Shown here piece by piece: positions 11,974-23,797 of a DNA stretch of 64,000 nt. Positions within the stretch are counted from its first letter, which is position 1. Every line of letters begins with the position of its first letter. The translations under genes and the position numbers were made by a program. The notes beneath the pieces are model-generated. The model saw nothing but the letters and a program-made list of their open reading frames with translations, was not told the origin of the DNA and searched no databases. The stretch is from Phlebopus portentosus. Lineage: Eukaryota > Basidiomycota > Agaricomycetes > Boletales > Boletinellaceae. The stretch covers positions 2,666,001-2,730,000 of the forward strand of contig JAYXKI010000001.1 in the NCBI GenBank assembly GCA_037892935.1, in the 5' to 3' direction.

Positions 11974-14900
11974 TCATATCTGCCAGGAATCGTCGTCTTC
12001 TCCCTCCTTTATGAATGGCTTATCTAGACCAGCGACCACTCCTTCACACAGTGGGCATGATCCGGCCAGAAGCTCGTCCAGTTCCTCCCGAGCTTTCTCG
12101 GCTTTCCTCGCCAGGTCGTTCTTCTCGCCCTTTTCACCCACGTTCCACATCCTATCCAATCCTATTCGATCGAGTCCTGTAGACCACATGCCCGCGCTAA
12201 TCACCGACGCCAAAGATTCCGGAACAATCAAATCCCTCAGCTTATCTCCTGCTGACAATATATTCCGACCTAAGGAATTGGCGGCCCGTGTACTATTTTG
12301 CGCTGGCGCCGTGAAATTGGCTGATAGCAGCGTTCTTTGGTTCGCATTACGAGCACTCGGGTTGGTGGGTAATCCTGGGACAGGCGATGTGATAGAGGGC
12401 CTGTCTGTTGGTAGCTGTTGTGCGGATTTCACAAGGTCATTTTGCAGCGCGATCATTCGGCGAAGCGATGCAGCGGGAAGATACTCTTTCGCCTGTAACA
12501 GTTCTACCTCATTAGTATATGGCACATTCCAAGTAGAAAATTGTATCACTCACCAATCCGATGAGACAATCGACATGGAACGTGTGCTGGCATGGAAATA
12601 CATAGAACTGGCGTGCAAGAAGCAAAAAGTGGCATTTGGTACACCGGTCTGCGGCATCAATGACAACGAAACGGTTCCGCAGAGCGCTTATCTCTGCTTT
12701 GATTGCTTCCGCGCTTTTTGTTGTTTCATCCATCTCCGCCTTGAGCGAATCAATGTGGGCGGAATAACCTTCCAGGGCAGTACAAATTTCCTCCTTGAAA
12801 TCATCAATGACAACGAAATCAGGGAAGAATGGAAGAATGTCTTCAATTTTTAGTAAGTCCGTATTGTCCAGGAACGTCATTGCACTTCGAAACTCTCATC
12901 AGGAACCCATTCGTGAATATATCTGGAAGCCAACTTACCTCTTGATGTCCTTTTTATCTTGAACAACGTATTTTGCGATTTTCAGCCACAATCTCTTCCG
13001 CAGCTGCTGATCTTCTGGCATATCAGCGTTTACTTTCGCAAGCTCCAAGTCTCCCTTCTCAAGCGCCAGATCTACGCTGTTCTCCCATAGACCCATCTTT
13101 GAGTAGATAAGCACGCAAGAGCGCGTTTTGCCTGCCTCGATGCACAGACGCAGCGCATAGTCAAGATCATAGTAAGGTTTGTCGGTAATTGGGTCCACTG
13201 GCGAGGTCGAAAGGAAGCGAAGAAGTGGTCCTTCGTCATCGCCTCCAGCAGGAGACGAGCACGATATATGAAGCGTGATAAGAAGATTGTGAATTATCGG
13301 CGACGTGTTCCCTGAGTGAACGCAACGTGATTAAGATACCGAATAGCATGATTCGGTTGCAGGGGGTCTCGCGGTCCGGCGGACGAGAGTTGCTGTGTCC
13401 GCAGCAGAGCAGGCACGAGTCTCAGAGGGTCAAGAGCAGACTGCCGTAACCAAGACTCTACCGTTTCTCGGGGTACCTGGCGCATAAGAACAGGTGCAAA
13501 ACGATAGTAGAGTTCCAGGTCGGATTGACGGTTCATCACATCAATCGCCTTCGTCCACTCCTCTTCGAGGATCCAATGTTCCGCGACTCGGCCAAGGTCA
13601 CCAATGACGGTAGCAAAGTGCAAGTATATGTCGTTGCGTCCGTGGCTTTGGATTAATTCGTAGACGGTTTTAGCATCCAAGTCAGCCTTGTAAGTCTCAA
13701 GGAAATGTCTCATCTCCTCCTCGACAAGAATCAGTGCTATTCTGAGATCCTCCACGTCGTGCGAGACTGATTCGGAAGCGGCAACATCCTCTAGTTCATT
13801 ACACCGCGAAAGATATAATTCGACGAGCCACGTCGCCAACATCATTCGTTGAGTTAGGTCCTTAAACTAAACATCAGACCAGTAACATTTAGGTTCAACC
13901 GTAGTTAGTTACCGATTTCCTTGCCCGCTCTAATCTTGATATGAGGTAATATCGGAGAGCCTCTCGTTCTCCGGCGTCAATAAGGCCCAATGTTACTTCC
14001 TCGAAGCTGGCAGAACTTTGCGCATAACATTGGGCTGACTGAATGTAGCGACCATCCTTGAAGAACCTGTCCGCCTGAGCGATTAATACTTTGTCGCGCT
14101 GGCCCGCCGTCTGGAGATGCTCTCATCAGATAATGATAGACACGAGAAGAGGACGGGTATCACCTTCGCATACCGAAGCGCTACTTCGAACTCTCCTTTC
14201 TCGAGATATACCTTCCAGATGTTCCGAGTCTCATTTGATATGTTAAGCTCGAACAATGAAGAGTCTGTGTATACCCAATACGTCTTTCGAACGGGATCTG
14301 TGGTTATTCCTCGAACTTCCTCATTCGATTTCTGTCCAGAAGGATGAGCAGTGGAGATGCACATTCACAAGGATACTCACCAGAGGAAGGGCCTCTTTAT
14401 ACACTAGAACATCATTCAGATTGCATATGCCAATGACGCGGTCTTTGAATAGAAGCAGAAAGTGGAACTCGGTGAGACTCATCGACAACGGTCCCGGTGT
14501 CGGGGAAGAGCCGCTCTTCGGACTTGTTGATGGTGAATCGATATTTGGGTAAGGGAGAAGCTGAGCAGAGTCGATGAATTCATCGGAATTCGACGAAAGA
14601 TTCATGGTTCCATGGTAGATACCCTGAGCTTCATCAGCATTCAGTAATAAGTCTTCGGTCTAATTGTCACAGCAACAAACCTGTCATCCAAGCCATGGCT
14701 TTCGGAAGTGACTGAGCTTGATCGGCGTTCGACGTAAAGAAGTGTAGCTCGGAATTTGGAGTCTCGCCAGGGAGTTCGAGAATTTCTTTGTTCAATATAA
14801 GTAAGCGTGCATGCCGAGGCAAGTGTATCACTTACTTGGCGCAGTATCACGATACCTGGCAAACAGCGGAGCGAAAAGCCTATTGCTGTCTTCTGGTCGT

Positions 14901-15796
14901 TTGTCCAAGCTCCCAGCAAGTTGGTATATCCGTGACGGAGTGGTGATTATGACGACGGCATGCTTTGGATCTAGAGGAGGTAACAGCTGAAACTGCAATC
15001 CTGTGATTGGGGTTCGCTCCGGTAAAGAGAAGACAGGCGCTACATATCGCTCCTGCGACTTGAAGAAGTCCTCTTCGGCGTCTAGGAGTGCTTCATGTAC
15101 GGTCCCGTTTCTGGCGCCAACGAGGAACTCCCGAGACGAAGTCGAGTTGGACGCCGAGAGAAGACCAGCCTTGTTCCAAGCAATACTCTCGATGACCATC
15201 TTGAAGTTCTTGAGCTGCTTGAACTTCTTCCATCCGTGAAAGAGATACCAGTTTTCTCCCTGTGTTGAGGTGACGATGAGATGCCGGCCCGAAGGATCGA
15301 GAAAGACCTTGTAAAGGGTCATTTCGTTTGCTTTCCGTTGGATAGGAAGCTTGACGACGTGCTCGGGTCGTGAAAGCTCGATCATAACGACCAAGTTATT
15401 GGACAGGCCCATGACGAGAAGATCAGAGGAGACCGCAAGTGAAACTAGAGGAGCAGGTGGCGAATATTGTACTCTTCCGAGCTCAAATGTAGGAGCGGTG
15501 GTCGCTGCAGGATTTGGATATTGCTCTCCGTCAAGCTACGATTGTGTCAGAACATGATCAAGGCTGCATGTAGTACGGGCGCTTACCGGATGTGCTAGAC
15601 TGTCCAGATCCTCCTGCTCATCTGCTTCATCGTACGGAGAAGGCTCGAAACCTTGGTAGTCAAAGTTCGGGAGGTTGAGTGCATTCCGTGACAGACCAGT
15701 AGACGGAGCGCCAGCGTGCTCCACAACTAACATGTGAAGAAAAGAACTCAGTTAGAATAGCAGCTGCATTCGAAGCCACGCACATTCGTCAAACAT
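11974..15796 (-). CDS. VPS18: Vps18/Pep3, HOPS-CORVET core subunit (one-base frame break)
   Basis: Vps18 is a class-C Vps core subunit that tethers endosomes and vacuoles before fusion. Ten exons: 15796-15784, 15726-15587, 15535-14836, 14785-14681, 14628-14381, 14331-14164, 14110-13913, 13866-12939, 12884-12554, 12507-11974; about 1,120 aa. An N-terminal beta-propeller (Pep3/Vps18 domain) is followed by a clathrin-repeat helical solenoid (ADPVRKTYWVYTD region, then ALRLCIEAGK), a coiled coil and a C-terminal RING-like zinc finger (CTKC, FPCQHTFHVDC, CPLC). Exon 1 is only 13 nt. In exon 8, near 13308-13313, the frame shifts by one base between HVAFTQ and NTSPIIHNLL; both sides match Vps18, so one base is missing from the sequence or the gene is damaged. 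Otherwise intact. Confidence 0.85.
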
Positions 15797-16015
15797 GGTG
15801 AGGTGATAAACGTGAATTGGTTACGGTCACGATACGCGTGTAGTAAAGTAAGAGAAGAAGCATAGGGCGCGCGGATCGGGATCGGACGCGTCGATCCCAG
15901 GCTTGGCTTCCCGTTCCTGGATGGCGCAGATAGCCTCTTTAAAGAAAGCTGTGACCACCCCAGTACCCATCTTGGACTGACTCGTTCCATAACTATAATC
16001 TTTCGATAGGCCACC
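15797..16015. promoter_or_regulatory. Divergent promoter between VPS18 and SHB17-like gene
   Basis: 219 bp between two outward-facing starts. The plus-strand start has a strong context (CCACCATGG). No TATA box was recognised. Confidence 0.35.
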
Positions 16016-17057
16016 ATGGCAGGACCAAAGCCCATGCCTCGTCTTTTCCTCGTTAGACACGGTGAAACTGAATGGACTCGCAATGGGTACGTTCCTGTCT
16101 CACAATCTCTTGCTTATTACTTTTTCTTACTGTGTATCACCTAGGCGTCATGTCAGTTGGAATCATTTGCTACTCTGAGAACTTTCTTGACATCTCTCAA
16201 AAGACTGGAAGAAGCGATATTCCACTGCTTCCCGAAGGCGAAGAGGCGATAAAGACTTGTAAACCGGTCCTGGTCGGCCAAGGCAGTAAGTATATGCATC
16301 ATGTTCCGTCGCAGTGGAATGCTAAACACCACGTCTCTTTCGACAATGGCAAATATAGAACTGCTGGATCCTGATAACATATGTCATGCTTTCGTTTCTC
16401 CTCGCATTAGAAGTCGTCGCACATTTGAGGTAATATTTGCATGGCTATCTTTCTTTTTTATCTCATACAATATTCGACCCTCCCCTCCTCCCTGGCAGCT
16501 CCTGTTCGCCAACGTTCCAAACCCACCTCCTCATACTTTCACCGAAGAGGTCCGCGAGTGGGACTATGGAGACTATGAAGGACTTACAGCAGACGAGATC
16601 AAACAGAAAGACAGGTACTGGTCCATCTGGAGGACAGGCTGTCCCGGTGGCGAGAGCGCCGAAGAGATGACCAAGCGCGTCGATGCTGTCATTGACCAGG
16701 TGCAAGAGTATCACAGACGCTATTTTGAAGAGGGAATCGGAAAACGCGATGTGCTCATCGTGTCTCACGGTCATTTCAGTCGTGTTTTGATAGCACGCTG
16801 GGTACAGTTCCCCATGAGCCTAGGTAAACAATTCGACAGCTTTTCGCGTCTTAGTTGCTAGAATTAATAGTCTTGTCTGACAGGGACGCATTTTCACTTC
16901 GAGCCCGCTGGTGTAAGTTTGCTGTATAGGGACCTGCTGAGAACTATTTGCTCATCGTCTTTGACTTCAGATCGCGATTCTCAGCTACAACCATCGCAAC
17001 CTGAAGGAGCCCGCCCTAAACGCTCTGAACTTGAACGCGGACCACAAAATACACTGA
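16016..17057 (+). CDS. SHB17: Histidine phosphatase, sedoheptulose-1,7-bisphosphatase type (Shb17-like)
   Basis: Shb17 hydrolyses sedoheptulose-1,7-bisphosphate in the cytosol and feeds riboneogenesis. Seven exons: 16016-16086, 16145-16151, 16204-16285, 16359-16429, 16499-16823, 16884-16912, 16971-17057; 223 aa. The catalytic RHGETEW (phospho-His) is near residue 15, GRHTGRSD follows, EVREWDYGDYEG carries the acid residue, and SHGHFSRV gives the second catalytic His. Exon 2 is a 7-nt microexon encoding the end of the conserved GRH; without it the frame hits a stop. The protein is ~45 residues shorter than the yeast enzyme because a variable insert near residue 195 is absent. Other phosphoglycerate-mutase-superfamily phosphatases are possible, but the REWDYGDYEG and IGILSY-like tail favour Shb17. 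Confidence 0.78.
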
Positions 17058-17183
17058 TCCATGCAATCGTCGTTTCAGCGAGTAGAAGGTAGATTAGAGC
17101 CGTCAAAGCTGCTAGAAAGTAGAAAGGATTACAGTGGCTCGTGTACAGTACGACATCTTAGCGAGTAAACGCATAATGACCAG

Positions 17184-18445
17184 TCAATCACTATCGTGTG
17201 TTGAACTTCGTCTCGAGCGTCTCCGTACAGGTGCGAAACCAGAACCAGATGCGGCTTGGACTGAGAGAAAACTCTCTTCTTCATCGCTCTCCTCTTTAAC
17301 CCGCTGTAGTATCAATATTGTTAGATGGCCAATTACAAATCGATAATCATTCACATACCGATGATCTGCGTCGCAATCGACTTGTAATACTTGGCTCTTC
17401 AGCAGGAGATATTGGTTCTATAGAATATGTCAATCATCGTTCAAAGTATGCTGTTGAAGCACCCGTACCAGCTTCCTCCGGTTTCACTTTTGCGATCTCT
17501 TCTGCATGCTCACTCTGCAACACAGAAGGAAGGAGGCATCCTGCAAGAATCAGTGAGGTCACGACGAAGAACACCACACCAGCCACGACGGCGAAGCTTA
17601 ATGGAGCCGCCGCTACTGCCCGCCTGCAAAGCAGTTATTCAATTTGATCCAAGTAGGGGATGAAACATTTCCGCACCGTAAACCCTGAGATCGTACCATT
17701 CCATTCAGTGTAGCAGTATAGACGCTCACTTCGCGCCCCTCGCCTTGCCCGAGAGATCTCCACCCGTCTTTGCGTCCAAGCTCGATATGTGCCTTCACCC
17801 GGTTTACGCCAGTGATTAAAGAAGATGCGAGAGGTACAGTCAATTGGACGAGATGTGCAGGTCGAGAAAATGGGAGAAAGTTGGGCGACGGCGGCAATAC
17901 AATGGCCTTGACAATATCTGCATTAGCTTTCGTATTCCTCGACGGGGTGAAGGAACTTTAACGTACTGGCCTTCGAATGTCCGCCAGTGTGACATTCGAT
18001 AAGGTAGTGATAGTCAGAGATGTCATGAAGTTCCCGAGGGCGTAGTTCGCATCATTCGCAGGAAGTGTAAGCTGTAGCGAGATTTCATATGGCTGCGTTG
18101 TGGAAAGAGAGGCAACTTCAACATCGGCATAAGGCACTGCACTGTCTCTTGAAAGAAGCATGACATGTCAGACCCCCTCACATTGACAATCGATATAGCC
18201 TACCCATATTGGAGATAGACGGGAATACGCCAGCCTATCGGTACAGTTGACCAAACTATCCACCCGGCAACGAAGGAAAAGAGTAGAAGAATGGGCAATG
18301 CTCCTATACAAATAAATAACGGTACGAGTTGCGGTGTCCGCGCTCTAAGGCGAAGCAAGATACTCTCAGTAAAAGCTGAGAGATGCTTAGCCCAGGAATC
18401 GTAGAGCGAGGAAGGTGCCTGCGATGTTCTGTTGGTGGACGCCAT
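17184..18445 (-). CDS. SEI1: Seipin, lipid-droplet biogenesis protein
   Basis: Seipin is an ER membrane protein that organises lipid-droplet budding sites. Six exons: 18445-18204, 18147-17967, 17906-17677, 17623-17469, 17417-17359, 17303-17184; 328 aa. The first membrane helix (FICIGALPILLLFSFVAGW) is near residue 50, followed by the family motif VPVYLQYG-like (IPVYLQYGDS). The luminal beta-sandwich contains QPYEISLQLTLP and NYALGNFMTSL. The second membrane helix (FAVVAGVVFFVVTSLILAG) is in exon 4. The tail is cytosolic, Arg/Ser-rich and acidic, ending STHDSD. Exon 4 could read on to a stop at 17434, but splicing at 17469/17417 reaches a clearly coding tail. Convergent with SHB17. Confidence 0.87.
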
Positions 18446-18592
18446 TTCCAAAGACCGACCATTTTGTATCTGCGATTCTGATTCTAAGAATCGCAGTCGC
18501 GTCATATGCACGTGCTCACTACAATAGTACTGGTACTGGTTTATGCTTCCGTTGTTCACTTCGCTTTTCACAGCTAAGGACATCATCGTAGC
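18446..18592. promoter_or_regulatory. Divergent promoter between seipin and a conserved unknown gene
   Basis: 147 bp between two outward-facing ATGs; the seipin frame could also start upstream in it (18586), which would leave almost no promoter, so the inner ATG at 18445 is preferred. Confidence 0.35.
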
Positions 18593-19237
18593 ATGACACC
18601 AAACTCTGACCCTCGTTCATTACTGGGAAGCACTCCTTCTTCAGAGCAACTGACAGACTATCTGAACCAGCTCGCCCACCTGACATCATCCAAACAAGTG
18701 CCCAATCCGGAAATCAAATCTTATTCAGATGCCCTCTACATGACCTACTATCCTCTTGGAGTGAGTCTCATGTTCGTGGACAAGAACGGCTCCAAGTCCA
18801 TCAAGGGTATCGACGCGCAGAGCGAGAATCTTGTGCTCGACAGTGTTGATATCTACAACCCCGAGCAAGAGGAAGCAAAAGAGGACGCTAAACCATCGAA
18901 AGGGTCGACCGTCAGTGGTCAGGTGTATGCACCGTATCCTGCAAATCTTGTTCTTTTACTACTGCCCGGGACAGTAAACAATAAACCAAGACCACCAGAG
19001 CTCACGATAACTTCATCGTCTACCGGGAAGGACCTCTTGATTAATCTCGGCGAGCCAGACAGGAAGGGCGGAGGAGCAGGACCCTCTTCGGGGTCCATCA
19101 GCATTTGGTGCGAGTGGTCGAAGGACGGGGTTATGATCGAGTTTGGAGGACCAGACGCGAAAGGACCCCATGCATGGGAGCGGGGAAAGGATGCGAAGTG
19201 GAGAGTGGTGACGCTGTTCCGGCTCAAGGCAGCATAG
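18593..19237 (+). CDS. Conserved hypothetical protein, intronless, 214 aa
   Basis: A single open exon of 214 aa with balanced composition. Visible features: an early Ser/Gln-rich segment, YMTYYPLGVSLMF near residue 50, an acidic Lys-rich linker (~95-105), YAPYPANLVLLLLPGT near 120, and a Gly-rich LGEPDRKGGGAGPS followed by SIWCEWS near 175. The alternation of hydrophobic strands and the absence of a signal peptide or membrane helix suggest a small soluble beta-rich protein. I recognise the look of a conserved basidiomycete protein but cannot name a function. It is divergent from seipin (147 bp). Confidence 0.7.
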   Translation: MTPNSDPRSLLGSTPSSEQLTDYLNQLAHLTSSKQVPNPEIKSYSDALYMTYYPLGVSLMFVDKNGSKSIKGIDAQSENLVLDSVDIYNPEQEEAKEDAKPSKGSTVSGQVYAPYPANLVLLLLPGTVNNKPRPPELTITSSSTGKDLLINLGEPDRKGGGAGPSSGSISIWCEWSKDGVMIEFGGPDAKGPHAWERGKDAKWRVVTLFRLKAA

Positions 19238-19505
19238 CACCCTACCCGAGTAATCACAGGTGGTTATTGGTTGGATTGGAAGACATGTTTAATAATTCTT
19301 ACTGCCAGTCCATGCAGGCTTCCTGCTAAGAACAATTCTGATACAGCAGTATAAGAGCATAGAATTGATTCAGAAGCGTTCTTTGTGTGGGGGAAGGTAT
19401 GGGGTATCACACGTGAAATTCTGATATTAGAGGTGCGGGCGCGTGTGTAATAACGATATCAATGCTCTTGTTGCGACGCGCATCTGTACCCTTTCCTCGC
19501 CCATC

Positions 19506-20360
19506 ATGGCAGCTCCTCAGGAAGTCACCACTCGCGCCCTGTCGGCAACGTTTATTATGGTACGTTTTTCAGAAAATTAATTGAATTATACCGCTAATGT
19601 GGCTTGGACATGGTAGAACAAGACACTTAGTGATGGTGAGTTTCTATGTACATCTCACATCTCCTGGCGTCGAATGACAGCTTCGTTTGTAGACCCGGAT
19701 GAGATTCTTCGTCTGCAGGGTATTAGCTGGTTCAAACGAAAGCTCATTGCGTCTATCACCATTACGCTCTACGTGAACCATTATAAGGATGACAACGGCA
19801 TTGAGCATATAGACATCCGACAGGTTGGCTCAGGCGGATTCGAGGGTAACACCGAGCGTCGCATTCTGGATTGGACATTCCGTAATATCGACGATTCGCT
19901 ATTCGGACCAATTGGTAAATTCACTTTAGGATCCTTATAAATGCTTAACGGTTGCCTGAATGGACAATCTGCAGTCGGCAGGTCACGAAGAGTTAAAGTC
20001 GATGAGCTTGAGTATGAATGGCACAAGGAGAACTGGACTGCGGACACTGTTGAAGATGAAGCGATCGAGTCGTATGTGGAGAGTGACACGCCAAAGAGCG
20101 GAACTACTTGGATAGCTCACCAGGTGCGGAGTGTTACTTATTGGTTGCCTTCATAGATTCTAACATAGATACATAGGTCTGGGGCTTCTCAGAGATTAAT
20201 AGCGAGAGACGATACGTCAGAAGGGTTCACTTTACAGGCCCAGGAGGTGAAGACCTCCATCGCGTCTTGGTTTACGATTATGGTTAGCCGGAAAACTCCT
20301 TAGATTTTCTGACTGTAAACTGACCTGATGTTCGTAGTTGGACCAAACACGAAGGATTAG
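19506..20360 (+). CDS. Conserved fungal protein of unknown function, 190 aa
   Basis: Six exons (19506-19559, 19617-19635, 19693-19914, 19975-20123, 20177-20282, 20338-20360) join without frame conflict to 190 aa. Landmarks are NKTLSDDPDEIL near 20, FKRKLIASITITLYVNHY near 40, RRILDWTFR near 80, SDTPKSGTTWIAHQVWGF near 130 and RRYVRRVHFTGPGGE near 155. The alternating beta-strand pattern with conserved Trp and Gly resembles a lipocalin-like barrel of fungal proteins, but that is an inference. The second exon is only 19 nt. No targeting signal is visible. Confidence 0.7.
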
Positions 20361-20595
20361 AGGGTTAGGTGACCTGGATGCGTCACGAATGAGTATTAGC
20401 TGAGCTTGAGGACATTTGTGTATTTAGTTTGTTGTATAAATGCAGTTGACATAAGCATGTTCTGCTGCGCTTGCCGCGAGACGAGACACAGAGATAGATG
20501 AGCAACTGATCTCACGCCTCGCCACCATGAATGCTTGGTTGCTTACGGTTTCCTTGATCTTCCCTCCATGTTCCTCGTCCCTGTGTGTCCTTTAA

Positions 20596-22739
20596 ATGGC
20601 CGACTCGAAAGTTAGTTCTAGCTCTGCTTCTCCCGCCGAGTCAAGCGATGGTCGGGTGTCACACTCGCACAAGTTTGACCAAGAGCACAGGCTGGAGATC
20701 GACGTTGAGCGGCAGTCGGACTCCTCAGGACCTGGTTCTCCTTCCCAGTCCATCCTAACTGCTCCAAGAACACTAAGGGAGCGCTTTCTTGTGAGGTCGC
20801 GTTCAAAGTTTCCCCTCCTCTACCATTACACCAGGAAAGTCGCGATTTATATTCGAGGCCCGCGGCCTAAGACGGATTTGCCAGGTCCGTAAACTTAACC
20901 TTCTGCGTGTCTTGCCTTGCATGCACACGATCTAAACTGCTCGCTTTTCAGATCCGACACCTATCTTAAACAGGTCTTATAAAATACGAAATCGTGAAGT
21001 AACCATAGAACTTGAACAGGCTTTCTTACGGTGGACTAGACCCTTTACTTCCAAATGGTTACTGGCGTGCCTGGTACCCGCCTACATCATCGGACTTGCA
21101 TTTTTGACGCGGTCGCAGTATTATTTCACACCTTCCGATTCATGGGTTGGCTGTACGTCAACATACTGGCTTGCGAATGACGAGTGCGGTCTGAACGGAC
21201 AAAACTGTGAGCCATTCGATAATACAACTTTCGATTTCCGGTGTCCCGCGCAATGCACCTCTGTCGTACTCGCAAATCCTCGCACGATTGGAAATATACA
21301 AATTGATAATGTTCCCGTTATTGTGGGCGGAGGTGACGATAATAAAACTTACCGCGGAGATTCGTTCATTTGCTCTGCCGCAGTTCATGCGTACGATTCA
21401 TACTTCTACGGCAGACATCTTCTAACGTTCTTCATTTTCAGCGGGCTATTCAGGGACTCTAGCGGGGGTTGTGGGACCGTGGAGCTCATCGGAAACTTCA
21501 CAGACTTCCTGTCACTCACTGCGTATGGCCTGACTTCGGCACCTTTTCCGACCATCTTTCCACTCTCATATCGCCTCAGCCAGACTTCAGCTCTTTCTCA
21601 CTGTTCAGATCTCCGGGATTATGTTTTGGCCTTTAACATACTCATTAGTGCACTCCTATTCCTCGTTCTCAGGCCGAAACCGGTATTCTTATATTGGTGT
21701 CTCGTGTGTGTCGGATTCTGGCATGTCATTCTTTACTCTCAGCCTCAAGGTTACCCACCTCCCTTGGATACGGCGTTTGAGATTTTTCTGCCAGCTCTTT
21801 TTGTTGCATATGCTTTTTGGCGTCTCGCGTTCCGCTTCGTTCTCCCAGCCTTCTCAAATGCACCGCTGGAGCGATCTGTCTGGTATCTTGCAGCCTTTTG
21901 GCCAGGCGTTTTATTGAACATTGTTACGGAGGATATACCCATCGACAGACTTCTTGTGGGCGACATACAAAAGAGATCCGGAGCGTTGACAGCCATCATC
22001 ATCCTAGGCATTGTCCTTGTTGCGATTGGTGTCAACCAGATTCGTGTAATCCGCAAGACGGGATGGTTGCCGAAGTACCTTGCCTGGTACATCACCGGTG
22101 GTCTAATTGCGCTCGTTCTGTCTCAACTGCCGAACCTTACATTACGGGTACACCATTACATCTTCGCTATTGCATTGATGCCGGGAACAGCGTTTCCGAC
22201 ACGCCTGTCCGCCATCTATCAAGCGTTTTTACTTGGAATGTTCCTCAATGGCGTTGCTGCTTTTGGATTCGACTCTATTCTGCAGACCGCGGAAGACGTG
22301 AGTAAATAACGCACGTCGCAAGTATCAAATCCGCTAATGATTGTTCCAGCTTCGTCGTGATGCACCTCAAGGATCGTCGCTTCCCAGTTTACTCACGAAT
22401 TCGTCGACGTACAATTCCTCGATTCCCTTATCGAATCAGACTATATTCTGGGACGCAATACCTGATTCAGGTGATGGGTGGGATGGTTTGCTTTGCTGGT
22501 TGACGATGTGGAGCGTTACACAGGCACCGCACTCAACTTCTCCCTAGCCTCACTGCAAGAAGGCATTCCCCATTTTTTTCGTCTCGCCGTGAGTGTCTTA
22601 CGATTCATGTATTTAAAACCATCTGCTGACGTGTCTTTTTTCATAGTTTCAAAGGTCCGGAAGCAGTGGGGACTTTACCAAAGCAGCGACGTTATGGCCC
22701 AACGGAACTTGGATGGATCCCTTACCAGGTCCTTCTTAG
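20596..22739 (+). CDS. LCCL-domain multi-pass membrane protein
   Basis: Fungal LCCL proteins are integral membrane proteins of unclear role with an extracellular or luminal LCCL module. Exons: 20596-20884, 20952-21390, 21442-22297, 22350 to ~22588 and 22647-22739. Residues 1-95 are a Ser-rich cytosolic tail, with one membrane helix near 130. The LCCL region carries the diagnostic Cys pattern: CPAQC, then SFICSAAVHAG and SSGGCG. At least seven membrane helices follow (~270-520). The 51-nt intron 21391-21441 lacks a stop, but removing it restores the conserved AVHAGLF. In exon 4 the frame needed for GWDGFALLVDDVE is off by one near 22482-22495; either a base is missing or 22471-22523 is a further intron. 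The last exon ends GPS. Confidence 0.78.
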
Positions 22740-23043
22740 CTTTAGGTTTCTTGTATTATTATTCTGTCCTAATGCCAGTTTCGGGCTCCTGCGTTTTTTT
22801 TTTTTTTTTGTGGATTTGTTGATTATTAAAGTAAGAAAAGTTGTGGTCGGGATTACGTAAGTGAAAATTAGAGTTTACGGGTACCGGAAGCTAAGCCACG
22901 GACGGAAGAGGCCTTATATGAGGGAGGGGCTGCTGGTGTTGAGTTGGGGTTCAACTCCGAAATCTCTTGGTTTTAGCCGCCATCTGAGCGGAAATTGCAT
23001 TTGAATATCTTGTTACTGCTTTGCTCCGCTTTCGATATTTACG
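22740..23043. other. Intergenic, no gene seen
   Basis: 304 bp containing a run of 13-14 T at about 22796-22809, probably in the 3' untranslated region of the LCCL gene, and the promoter of the next gene. Confidence 0.4.
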
Positions 23044-23797
23044 ATGCGATCTCCAGGACAAAGAGCCAAGTTCAATAATCCACGGTGTCAGTCCTTTGTG
23101 TCTTACACGCTTTGTCTAAGCGGAACTCATTCAAGTACAGATTTCGACTACCAAAAGGATACGAAAAGATGGACCTGTAACGCATGCTCACCGCTTTCGC
23201 AGAGCAATGGCATGGCGGCACAGGCTGCCTTGAAACACGAGAAGACATCCGAGCACAGGGAGAATGTCCGTGCTCGGGAGGAATGGAATTCTGTTCCCGT
23301 TGACGATAATGGATGGAATACTACCACGGATGATCATATCGATCAACTCAGGGACTTTATTCCATTCTGGCGCAGAACGATCGAAGCTGCGGAGTTCGGC
23401 GAAACGTTGAGATTCGAGGACTTCATGAACGCTCTGCACAAGAAGGAAAAGGAGGACGTGTGGAATTTGCCGATGCCGGAATGGGCAATTGAACCGATGG
23501 GGCCGGTTGATGCTGATGCTGAGCAACGATCCACCGGAAAGGAGCATGCTCAGTCATCGGTTTCTAGCCACGACCATAATCGCGACGCATTCAATTTCGT
23601 GGAAAGGATTGCGAAAATGGACTCGGCGGATGCAGAGAGAAAGAAACGCCTGCACTCGTTCTATAAAGTGAGAAATGCAGTGGACTATTCCTGAAAACTC
23701 TTCTGATTCATTTTTCATCCAGATGCCGACGAGCGAGAAGCTGAAACGTATCTACGACCTCATCAACACACTTCGAACAGCAGAGCACACTCATTAG
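23044..23797 (+). CDS. Small hypothetical protein with C/H-rich segment
   Basis: Exons 23044-23667 and 23723-23797 (GTGAGA donor, TCCAG acceptor) give 232 aa. Residues ~45-75 read WTCNAC, then several residues later HEKTSEHREN, a Cys-Cys-His-His arrangement that could be a degenerate zinc finger with long spacing. The middle is acidic and Trp-rich (FWRRTIEAAEFGE; MPEWAIEPMGP) and the C-terminus is helical and charged (KLKRIYDLINTLR). I do not recognise a family. The first ~40 residues are poorly constrained and the real start could lie further in. Confidence 0.55.

Noticed and set aside
13200..13320. A 60-65-nt intron in VPS18 to explain the frame change
   Set aside because: The candidate (GTCGCC donor) would remove IIHNLLI, which is conserved in Vps18 of other eukaryotes, so a one-base loss is the better reading.
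17434..17468. Seipin stop at 17434 (C-terminus AYFER)
   Set aside because: Splicing at 17469/17417 and 17359/17303 opens a long, clearly coding Arg/Ser and acidic tail on the same strand.
22796..22809. Poly-T run as a retroposon tail
   Set aside because: No insertion boundaries or target duplication; it fits a 3' untranslated region.
23084..23141. Intron in the small hypothetical gene (GTGTCA..TACAG)
   Set aside because: Splicing there would shift the following CNAC-containing frame; the unspliced frame is continuous.
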